Below are positions 24,124 through 32,816 of a stretch of 64,000 bases of DNA, piece after piece (the first letter of the stretch is position 1; every line of letters starts with the position of its first letter). This DNA is from Suillus spraguei (taxonomy: Eukaryota > Basidiomycota > Agaricomycetes > Boletales > Suillaceae): positions 174,534-238,533 of the forward strand of contig JABCPU010000060.1 of the NCBI GenBank assembly GCA_016800925.1, read 5' to 3'. A program made the position numbers and the translations under genes. The notes under the pieces were generated by a model. That model did no database searches, had not been told where the DNA came from, and saw only the letters and a list, made by a program, of their open reading frames with translations.

Positions 24124-24798
24124 TGTTACAGTTGTACGTGCCCATTATTCATTTTCTCTCTTGTCTACTCAATTCTCTGTATATCACATGATACTTGTTA
24201 TGAACTGGGGTGGCGTCACCAGCGACAGTGATAAGACACAGCCGGTCTGCTGGGAAGTTCAACTACGTTCAAAGGAGAATGGTATCGCTACAAGGAAGTA
24301 TTCCGAGTAGGATCAAGGGTTCTATCAAAGAGTCGCAACTCTAAGATGATCGGTGAATAAAGACTAAGGCTAAGGAGTGCTTAGACTTAGAGATGATTCG
24401 GATGACTTAGGTTGGAGACCTAAGTGAAGGATATTCCAGGTAAAACCCAGTAAGATTAAAGTGAAGTATACAAGCATAATACAACATGCTTAAATAAGCC
24501 AATATGTGCGCATGGACCAAGAGAGAAGTGAGAGTGTAAGTGCATATCCAAAAAAGGAAGGCAACTATAGTACAGATGCATTGAGCATATGAGTCGGAAT
24601 CATGTTACGTAATATACAACATAAAGACAAAAGGGAAAAATGAATAGGGGCATGTACAATTGTAACAATACTGTTACCCGACTTATATGTTCAACACATC
24701 TATATTACTGTAGCCTTCCTACTTAGGATATGCACTTATATTCTCATGTCTCCTCTTGGTCCATGCACACATATTGGCTTATTTAAGCTTGTATTACT
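24124..24798 (+). mobile_element. E-family 3' LTR, split by a minus-strand E solo LTR and truncated by an A LTR
   Basis: It starts TGTTACAGTTGTACG right after a purine tract. It is interrupted at 24196-24667 and continues at 24673 with CTGTTACCCGACTTATATG. It is broken off at 24798 by an A LTR. Confidence 0.8.
24196..24667 (-). mobile_element. E-family solo LTR, TSD ATACT
   Basis: As written it starts TGTTATGAACTGGGG and ends ACAATTGTAACA. ATACT flanks it at 24191-24195 and 24668-24672. It is inserted in the 3' LTR of a same-family element. Confidence 0.92.
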
Positions 24799-25079
24799 GT
24801 CATATACCATATTTCCAATTTCAGATCCGATCGATCCTACTTCTGTCTGGTCCACAGATCCTGTCTGGATCACCCATCCAAAAGTGCCCACTTCTTGCAC
24901 TCTAACTCCCCTGTGTATAACTGCATCTATCTCCTTTCAGCATCCCTCCTTTTTCCGGTATTCCGGCTGTGTATATTTCTGTCCTGCTTATTGATCTGTT
25001 ACCTGTGTTTCATTTCTGACTTGTGCTTACTGATCCACTGTGCATTAACTAATAGGCTTCCGTTATACTTCATACATAC
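24799..25079 (+). mobile_element. Truncated family A LTR (5' part)
   Basis: It starts TGTCATATACCATATTTCC and matches the first roughly 280 bp of A LTRs. It then passes abruptly into family B LTR sequence. Confidence 0.8.
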
Positions 25080-25332
25080 TTGTCCATGGCTGTCTTACCC
25101 CTTTAGCATTGCCGGCGGCATCCCATACTTACTGCACACTGTACCGACTGCTGCACCTCATTCCACATACCGATGTCCTTCCATGTCCTTGCCGCACCCA
25201 CATAGCTCCATTTGGTGCATTGTTTGTTTTATGTTTGTTATCACTGATTCCATGACAAGTCTTATTACATGTTGCCTCATGCTGCAGCACCTCGTGCTAT
25301 GTTTACACACATCGGTTACTACACTCAAGCCC
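25080..25332 (+). mobile_element. Internal fragment of a family B LTR
   Basis: It corresponds to the middle of the B LTR at 9434-10348 (from CATGGCTGTCTTACCCCTTT to ACTCAAGC). Both ends are missing. The right side joins pol sequence of E'. Confidence 0.75.
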
Positions 25333-27149
25333 CCTTCATAAGGCCATGGTCCACCATGACCATGATACTATCAAAGCTTCCAGAAACAGGGAGATCAGTG
25401 ATCAAATCCACGGAGATTTGTGAGAAGGGACAGGTGGCGGAGGAAGGAATGGGGACAAGTGGAGGTCAGACTGGATGAGTGTCTAATTTCATTTACTGGC
25501 AAAGGGCGCAGCCCTCGACATATTTACGGATATAAGCACCCATAGAAGGCCACCAGGCTTCTTGTTTAACAAGTTCTTCAGTTTTGAAATGGCCAGGATG
25601 ACCAGCAGTGATATGATCATGATAGCAAGCGAGGCTAGCAGCGCGATGAATGGGAGGAATGTAAGCACGGTTTCTGAAATAGAGCACGTCATGCTTGATC
25701 TTCCAATCGGACAATGCCAACTTCATGGGAGGAAGACAGACACCGTCTAGTGCATCCGACACCATTTTGAATACAGGGTCGTCCAAAGGGTCAGAAGTAG
25801 CCAATACATCAAGTAGATCGTTATTGATGAATCAGACGAATAGGGAATCAGGAAGAAGCACAGCGTCTTCATTATCACGAGAACCATCGTCATGATCTGG
25901 GCCACATGAGAGAGCATCTGGAGCAGCTAGTTTAGTGCCTGCAACATGATGTAGTTCAATGTCAAAGAGTGACAATGTCAATTGCCAGCGAGCTTGTCGT
26001 CGAGTTAACTTCTGTGCAGTACGGAAGTACAGAAGGTTTTTGTGGTCAGTGAAGACGATGACAGGGTGGGTGTTCCCTTCAAGATAGTAACGCCATTCGT
26101 TTAAGGCACGGATAACTGCAAGTAATTCCCAATCAAAAATCTGATAGTTGCATTCCGCTGGATTTAGCGACTGAGATAGGTAAGCACATGGGTGATAAAT
26201 GCCATTTTCGTTGGTTTGCAATCAGATGGCTCCAGTTGCTACAAGAGAAGCATTGGTTGCGACCGCAAATTGCCGGGATGGATCTGGATTGTGAAGTACC
26301 AGTTGTTTTATGAAGCATTCCTTGAGGTCTCGGAAGGTATCCTGACATTGAGTCATCCAAAGGAAAGAAGTATCCTTCTTTGTCAGATTGATGAGGGGTT
26401 GTGCAATATCGGAGTAATGGGAGATAAATGTGCAGTAAAAGTTGCAGAATCCTAAAAATGACTGAACATCTCTTACGCTTTTTGGAACAGGCCATTTGGC
26501 AATCCCTTTTGTCTTGGCAGTATCCATAGCAATCTGTCCAGGCTGAATGATCATTCCAAGGTATTCCACTTCATCAGTGTCAAAGGTACACTTTTCTGGT
26601 TTTAGGAAAAGATGTTCGTCCCATATCTTCATCAGTACTTGTCTGGTACATTCGCGATGTTCCTCCATAGTTGTCGAGAAAATGAGGATATCGTCCATAT
26701 AGATAACCATCCATCCTTCGTTAATCTCCTGCTGGAAGGTGCGATTCATGTATGCTTGAAACGTGGCTGGTGAATTACATAACCCAAAGAACATGATGTT
26801 AGGTTCATAGAGACCAAATTCCGTTGTGAACGCAGCTTTCCATTGATCTTCGGGATGGATGCAGATGTTGTTATATCCCGATTGTATATCCATTTTCGTG
26901 AAGAATTGTGCGTTGTGAAGCCGTGCCATGAGAGATACCGGTAAAGGAAGTGGGTAAGCGTTTTTGACCATCCAATCATTGATGTAACGATAGTCCTGGC
27001 AAGGACAGAGTTCTTCGCTCTTCTTTCCAACAAAGAAGAACCCACTAGCTTGAGGTGATTTTGATTCAGAAATGAACCCCTTAGCGATGTTTTCATCAAT
27101 AAATGCTTTTACCAAAGTTCATTCTTTTTCAGACAGTGGGTAAACCTTA
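25333..27149 (-). pseudogene. E' chromovirus copy: RT, RNase H and integrase part (left of the E insertion)
   Basis: The minus-strand relic starts at KAFIDENIAKGFISESK. It carries RT (CQDYRYIND, FTKMDIQSGYNN, YMDD), then RNase H after an in-frame stop ([24 protein letters not shown]). The integrase zinc-finger region follows (YHDHITAGHPGHFKTEEL, CALCQ), and the copy is cut off near 25333. Compared with the intact E Pol it shows many Arg-to-Cys, Gln or Trp replacements (RELL to WELL, LRPCQDY to LCPCQDY), as expected from C-to-T change at CpG. The break at 27149 is the insertion point of E; the frame continues in the right-hand half from 34799. Confidence 0.88.
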
Positions 27150-27624
27150 TGTTACAATCGTGCGTACCCCTATTCATTTTCTTACTTCATTTACCTTGTA
27201 CATTACGTAACATGATTCTGACTCATATGCTCAACGCATTTGTACTATAGTTGCCTTCCTTCTTTGGATACGCACTTTCATTCTCACACCCCTCTTGGTC
27301 TGTGCGCATATATTGGCCTATTTAAGCACAGTGTACTTGTAGTAGATTCGGTACTTTAATCTTACTGGGTTTTACCTGGAATCTCCTTCGCTTAGGTCTC
27401 CAACCTAAGTCGTCTTGAATCATCTCTAAGTCTAAGCACTCCTTAGCCTTAGTCTCTATTCTCGCGGATACCTCTTAGACTTGTCTTTGAGGCTGAACCC
27501 TTGATAGTACTCGGAACACGTTCCTTGTACTTTCACCTTGTTCTCTTTTGAACATTGTAAGAACTCCCAGCAGACTGTCTGTGTCTTTTCACTGTCGCTG
27601 GTGACGCCACCCCAGTTCGTAACA
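27150..27624 (+). mobile_element. 5' LTR of element E
   Basis: It starts TGTTACAATCGTGCG and ends CCAGTTCGTAACA. A TATTTAA box at 27319-27325 lies 34 nt upstream of the ACTTTAATCTT motif taken as the start of the transcript. Confidence 0.95.
27319..27363 (+). promoter_or_regulatory. LTR core promoter and putative mRNA 5' end (self-primer)
   Basis: TATTTAA at 27319 is followed 34 nt later by ACTTTAATCTT (27353-27363). This 11-mer is the exact reverse complement of AAGATTAAAGT just past the LTR. That is the arrangement known for Tf1/sushi-type elements, where the first 11 nt of the transcript prime minus-strand synthesis. Confidence 0.65.
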
Positions 27625-27625
27625 A

Positions 27626-27636
27626 AAGATTAAAGT
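27626..27636 (+). other. Self-priming primer-binding site of element E
   Basis: AAGATTAAAGT begins 2 nt after the LTR and pairs perfectly with 27353-27363. The two other E-family 5' ends (38029 and 52627, minus strand) keep the same pair. No tRNA-type TGG site is seen. Confidence 0.65.
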
Positions 27637-27821
27637 CTATTTGATCGTCGACTATCCAGTCTTCAACCCCGAACCCTGATCGCTTAGATCAGCAGACTAG
27701 CGTACGCGTACGCTGAGCAGATTGTCAAGAGAAGCCCTCTGACAGAAGAAAGCCCTAACGGACAGCAAGACAGCGCATGTAGGCACTGAGAAAGTATAAC
27801 TCACCAGAAGAATCATCAACC

Positions 27822-28658
27822 ATGTCGACCAAAGAATTCGAATACAAGATTGGTCAACCGATTGGTTTTGATGGAGATCGTGATAACTCTCGCGAGTTTA
27901 TCCAGTCGTGCAACTTGCACTTTGACATCAATGAAAAGCTTTACACCACCGACAAGCAGAAGATCATCTACATAACATCCTTCATGACCGAAAAGAATGC
28001 CAAGTCATGGAAGGAACAATTCCTTGAACACGCTCAATCTACCGACACATCGGGACAAAAAGTTGGTTATGGGACAATGGTGGATTTTATGAAGAGCTTC
28101 AAAGAAGCGTTCGAGCCAGTGGATACCCGAATGACTGCGCTTACACGCCTTAGAGACCTCAAGCAAGGAACTGGAGATCTTCATACCTATGTCGCCGACT
28201 TTGAGGCACTTGCAGCCAAGGCCCACATCACCGATAACGCGACGAAGATCCAGTTCTTCCAAGATGGTCTTAATTGGGGTATCCTTACAAAGCTTTTCAA
28301 TACGGGAGATGTCTCCGAGATATTCAGAGATGTCGTGTTGCAATGCGTTGCTATTGACAACGCCCATCATCGGCTTAATGCCATGAGGACACGTCATGTT
28401 CCACAACAGAAGAAGAAGAACTACGGGAATGCACGGTATACTCCGAACTGCGATTCCAACGCAATGGTTGTAGATTGAATCTCCGACATGGAAAGATCCG
28501 AATGCATGAAGAAAGGGCAGTGCTTCGGATGCAGAAAGACAGGACACCGCATCCATAATTGTCCTGACAGAAAGAAGAAGACCCCGCTCCGACAAACCGA
28601 AGTTAAAGGAGAAGAAGAAGATGAAGAAACCGTGAGACGGGTTGTGCAGGATTTTTGA
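27822..28658 (+). CDS. gag: Gag of element E: capsid part, in-frame UGA, zinc-knuckle part
   Basis: The ATG at 27822 opens a 218-codon capsid-like frame (MSTKEFEYKIGQP), including KNAKSWKEQFLEHAQ and LRDLKQGTGDLHTYV, as in Ty3/gypsy Gag. It stops at TGA 28476-28478. The same frame then continues ISDMERSECMKKG into a CCHC knuckle, CFGCRKTGHRIHNC (C-X2-C-X4-H-X4-C), and ends at TGA 28656-28658. The stop between capsid and knuckle is also present at the same codon in E'. It is therefore either read through or an old CGA decay in the lineage. The end of the frame overlaps pol (TGATG) next to a GGATTTT motif. Confidence 0.85.
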
Positions 28659-28660
28659 TG
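28651..28660 (+). promoter_or_regulatory. Putative -1 frameshift / stop-start site between gag and pol of E
   Basis: In the gag frame the codons are CAG GAT TTT TGA; pol is open in the -1 frame (GGA TTT TTG ATG). G GAT TTT is of the same type as the MMTV pro-pol slippery site G GAU UUA. The overlapping TGATG would alternatively allow termination-reinitiation. Confidence 0.5.
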
Positions 28661-31600
28661 TGGAGAAACAAAGACTCGACGTATGTTTCTCCCAATGTAA
28701 TACTAAGACTTGTACGCGCTGTAGGTGAAAGAAAAGAACTTCGTGTCCCAATCACCCTCCACTCGCGTACTCGTTTAAAATCCGTCGACACTACCACTGT
28801 TATCGATTCAGGAGCAGCAGGAACATTCATCTCAGAAGAGTTTGTGAAACTCCATCAAATCACACGACGAAAACTCAAAGAACCATTTCGAGTTACAACG
28901 GCAGATGGAACCCTTATAAAAGGAGGACCGATTACGCACTACTGCCTCCTAGTGGTCAAAATTGATGACCGAACCATGTATGGAAAATTCAACATCACTA
29001 AACTAGGAAGGAGAGATCAAATTCTCCTTGGAATCCCATGGTTACGAGCAATGAACCCAATTATAGATTGGGCTGCTGAAACACTTGTCCTTTCACGGAC
29101 AGAGAAATCTGATGAAATCGAAATCGATATGGACAAAGACCGAAAGAAGAATGGATTACCCCGGCTTTTCAACCACCATACTAGATGGCAACATTCCCGT
29201 TTTCCGAAACCATTTATCGCTTCTCCTATTGATGTGCCCGAACATCCAGAACCAGAAGTACAAATGTCACGTACTGCAGAACTCACTCCACGTGTACAAC
29301 TGCCGCGAGCAGCGTCACCGATCCCTCGTGCGGAGAAGCGCAAGAATGAATCTGAACCCGAGCATCGGGCCGGACAAGAACCTATTGAGCAACGGCCAAT
29401 AGAAGAACAGAAACAAGGAAAAAGGAAACCGGAAGAAGAACTCCCAGGGCGAAACACCAACGTACCGAAACTATCCAAGTTCTTCGTTCCCCCGAAAACT
29501 CTTTCGGCTTCAATTGAGGAAATCCCCAATGAAGAAGAATCCGTGCCCTCGTTGATCCCAACTGAGGATGATGACCAATTCGACACCATGCACGACGTCT
29601 GGCATGCACCAGAAGTGCGCGAAGTTTCCTCTTATGAACTAGGAGAAGGAGAATTTCTGGTGGAATATGATACCGACGGGATTAGCATGAGGATCATAGA
29701 GGAAGTATCCATGGATACACCCTTGACACGTGATGGAACCTCTCAACTTGAACAATCCTCTTCCTACTCTGCGATTCCACTTCCTCCTCCGAAATATAGT
29801 AACAAAGCTCAGGAATTCGCCACGGACGAGAAGGAAAAGAAAAAGAAATCCTTCGAAGAATTGGTCCCGGATTATTTGCACGACTTCGCCGACGTCTTTG
29901 CTAAAGACGGATTAAACAAACTACCCCCCGAACGACCTGGTATTGATCATCGGATCGATACTAAACCCGGTTTTATCCCTCGCACGTCTAAGGTTTACCC
30001 GCTATCGGAAAAAGAACGCGCTGCTGTCAAAACGTTTATCGATGAAAACGTTGCGAAAGGCTTTATCTCAGAATCGAAGTCACCTCAAGCCAGTGGCTTC
30101 TTCTTTGTGGGAAAGAAAAGCGGAGAACTGCGTCCCTGTCAAGATTATCGCTACATCAATGATTGGACAGTCAAGAACGCATACCCGCTCCCACTCCCTA
30201 TTTCCCTTGTCGCACGTCTTCATAACGCACAGTTCTTTACGAAAATGGATATCCGGTCCGGCTATAACAATATTCGCATCCATCCTGACGACAGGTGGAA
30301 AGCTGCTTTTACCACGGAATTTGGCCTCTTCGAACCAAACGTCATGTTCTTTGGCCTCTGCAATTCCCCAGCAACCTTTCAAGCATATATGAATCGCACC
30401 TTTCAACAAGAAATCAATGAAGGATGGATGGTTATCTATATGGACGATATCCTAATTTTCTCTACGACGATGGCAGAACACCGTGAACGGACCAGACGAG
30501 TTTTGATGAAAATACGAAAAGAACACCTATTCTTGAAACCGGAGAAATGCACCTTCGATGCAGAAGAAGTGGAATACCTCGGAATGATAATTCGCCCCGG
30601 ACAAGTTGCTATGGACACCGCCAAGACCAAGGGAATCTCCGAATGGCCAATCCCGAAATCTGTAAAAGATGTTCGGTCATTCCTCGGTTTTTGCAACTTC
30701 TACTGCACGTTCATTTCCCACTATTCTGACATTGCTAGACCCCTTATCGATCTGACAAAGAAAGATAAGGCCTTTGAATGGTCAGCCGAATGTATGGACA
30801 CCTTCGAAGAATTGAAACGACGCTTCACTTCCCAACCGGTACTCCGTAACCCTGATCCCTCCCGACAATTTGCCATTGCTACTGACGCTTCGCTCGTAGC
30901 AACTGGCGGAGTCCTCCTGCAGACTGATGAGAATGGTGTCTACCACCCATGTGCATATCTCTCGCAGTCCTTGAACCCCGCAGAACGAAATTACCAGATC
31001 TTTGATCGGGAGCTCCTCGCAGTAATCAGAGCACTGAACGAGTGGCGTCATTATCTTGAAGGAAACCCACACCCAGTCCTGGTATTTACCGACCACAAGA
31101 ACCTCCTATACTTTCGAAGTGCACAGAAGCTCACCCGTCGCCAAGCACGTTGGCAATTGATTTTGTCTCTTTACGACATTGAACTGCATCACGTTGCAGG
31201 TACTAAATTAGCAGTACCTGATGCACTATCCCGCCGGCCTGATTATGACTCTGGCAAAGACGATAACGAGGACCAAACCCTCCTTCCTGACGCTTTATTC
31301 GTTCATCTTATTGACCTCGACTTGAAGGATGTGCTATCATCCTCCGACCCCCTCGACGACCCTGTCTTTAAGACGGCATCTGATGCCCTTGATGGCGTAT
31401 GCCTTCCCCCTATGAAGTCGGCACTTTCTGATTGGAAGATTGAGGAGAACATCCTCTATTTTAAGAATCGCGCTTATATTCCACCGGCGCATCGCTCCGA
31501 TATCCTGAAAAGGTATCATGATCATCCTACCGCGGGACACCCCGGTAGATTCAAAACTGAAGAGCTCGTCAAACGGGAAGCTTGGTGGCCTGCGATGGGC

Positions 31601-32761
31601 TCTTATATTCGGAAATATGTTGAGGGTTGCGCCCTTTGTCAGCAAATGAAATCGGATACTCATCCCGTTCGACCTCCGCTCGCGCCTATTCCTTCATCGG
31701 CTGTTCGCCCGTTCTCCCAGGTCTCCGTTGATCTTATCACTGACCTCCCCGTCTCTGGAGGCTTTGACAGTATCATGGTCGTGGTAGACCATGGCCTTAC
31801 GAAGGGGGTAATTATTATCCCTTGTTTGAAAACTATCACGTCAGAAGGTGTGGCCAAGCTATTCTTAAAACATGTTTACCGACGATTTGGACTCCATGAC
31901 AAAGTCATCTCGGATCGAGGACCGCAATTCCTATCTCGCTTCTCAAAGGAACTTGCCCGACTTCTCGACTACGTCATCGCTCCATCTACGGCTTACCACC
32001 CGCAGACTGATGGTCAAACGGAAAGGCTCAATCAAGAACTTGAAACATACCTTCGCATTTACTGCCGTAATAACCCTGAAGATTGGGTAGAACACCTACC
32101 AATCGCCGAATTCGTCCACAACCACCGAAAACACGATGCAAGAAATGCATCACCCTTCTACTTGATGATGGGATATGAACCACGCGCTATCCCTCATCTG
32201 ATCCCCGATTCATCCGTTCCCGCAGCAGAAGATCGAGTACGATCTCTGCAGAAGATAAGAGAAGAAGCAATCGCCTGTCACAACATTGCCATGCAGACAA
32301 TGGCCGAACGATCCCGAGGAGATAAGTACACCCCATGGAAGATCGGAGATAAGGTCTGGCTATCCGCCGCCAACCTTCGACTTAAACTCCCATCAAGGAA
32401 ATTGGCACCGAAACGATACGGACCTTTCCCGATCATCGATGTCTTATCACCTATCACATTCACACTCAAACTCCCTCCACAATGGAAGATCCACCCCACG
32501 TTCCATGCTTCTGTCTTATCATCCTATAGCGAAACAGACGTGCACGGCCCGAACTTCCCTGAACCCCCACCTGATATCGTTGAAGAAGAAGAAGAATATG
32601 AAATAGAAGCAATTCTTTCTCACAAAGGAACCGGTAATCGCCGATGCTACCTTGTTTCCTGGAAAGGATATTCATCGGGAGATAACGAATGGCTCCCAGA
32701 ACAGAACTTGAAGAACTCCGCTCGAATATTGAAAGCTTATAAGAAGCAACACACCCTCTGA
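28658..32761 (+). CDS. pol: Pol polyprotein of element E (protease, RT, RNase H, integrase, chromodomain)
   Basis: The frame is uninterrupted for 1367 codons from the ATG overlapping the gag stop. The protease has DSGAAGTF at about residue 51. After a long Pro/Glu-rich linker, RT spans about 430-680 with FTKMDIRSGYNN and the catalytic YMDD at about 593. RNase H follows with TDAS (about 741) and TDHKNL (about 811). The integrase has a zinc finger (HDH...HPGRF...CALC, about 951-996) and a DDE triad in [15 protein letters not shown] and GQTERLNQELE (about 1023, 1084 and 1120). The C-terminal 57 residues form a chromodomain (YEIEAILSHK, YLVSWKGY, NEWLPEQNL), thought to steer integration to marked chromatin in such elements. 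Every catalytic residue is present, so this copy could be active. Confidence 0.96.
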   Translation: MWRNKDSTYVSPNVILRLVRAVGERKELRVPITLHSRTRLKSVDTTTVIDSGAAGTFISEEFVKLHQITRRKLKEPFRVTTADGTLIKGGPITHYCLLVVKIDDRTMYGKFNITKLGRRDQILLGIPWLRAMNPIIDWAAETLVLSRTEKSDEIEIDMDKDRKKNGLPRLFNHHTRWQHSRFPKPFIASPIDVPEHPEPEVQMSRTAELTPRVQLPRAASPIPRAEKRKNESEPEHRAGQEPIEQRPIEEQKQGKRKPEEELPGRNTNVPKLSKFFVPPKTLSASIEEIPNEEESVPSLIPTEDDDQFDTMHDVWHAPEVREVSSYELGEGEFLVEYDTDGISMRIIEEVSMDTPLTRDGTSQLEQSSSYSAIPLPPPKYSNKAQEFATDEKEKKKKSFEELVPDYLHDFADVFAKDGLNKLPPERPGIDHRIDTKPGFIPRTSKVYPLSEKERAAVKTFIDENVAKGFISESKSPQASGFFFVGKKSGELRPCQDYRYINDWTVKNAYPLPLPISLVARLHNAQFFTKMDIRSGYNNIRIHPDDRWKAAFTTEFGLFEPNVMFFGLCNSPATFQAYMNRTFQQEINEGWMVIYMDDILIFSTTMAEHRERTRRVLMKIRKEHLFLKPEKCTFDAEEVEYLGMIIRPGQVAMDTAKTKGISEWPIPKSVKDVRSFLGFCNFYCTFISHYSDIARPLIDLTKKDKAFEWSAECMDTFEELKRRFTSQPVLRNPDPSRQFAIATDASLVATGGVLLQTDENGVYHPCAYLSQSLNPAERNYQIFDRELLAVIRALNEWRHYLEGNPHPVLVFTDHKNLLYFRSAQKLTRRQARWQLILSLYDIELHHVAGTKLAVPDALSRRPDYDSGKDDNEDQTLLPDALFVHLIDLDLKDVLSSSDPLDDPVFKTASDALDGVCLPPMKSALSDWKIEENILYFKNRAYIPPAHRSDILKRYHDHPTAGHPGRFKTEELVKREAWWPAMGSYIRKYVEGCALCQQMKSDTHPVRPPLAPIPSSAVRPFSQVSVDLITDLPVSGGFDSIMVVVDHGLTKGVIIIPCLKTITSEGVAKLFLKHVYRRFGLHDKVISDRGPQFLSRFSKELARLLDYVIAPSTAYHPQTDGQTERLNQELETYLRIYCRNNPEDWVEHLPIAEFVHNHRKHDARNASPFYLMMGYEPRAIPHLIPDSSVPAAEDRVRSLQKIREEAIACHNIAMQTMAERSRGDKYTPWKIGDKVWLSAANLRLKLPSRKLAPKRYGPFPIIDVLSPITFTLKLPPQWKIHPTFHASVLSSYSETDVHGPNFPEPPPDIVEEEEEYEIEAILSHKGTGNRRCYLVSWKGYSSGDNEWLPEQNLKNSARILKAYKKQHTL

Positions 32762-32816
32762 TTATCCTTCAGTCAAATCAACTCGCGTCAAGCACCTGAT
32801 TAACTACCTTTTCGAA

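Noticed and set aside
28005..28751. A 248-codon minus-strand frame opposite gag and pol of E.
   Set aside because: It is a shadow of codon bias in the sense frames; no start context, no homologous motif, no introns.
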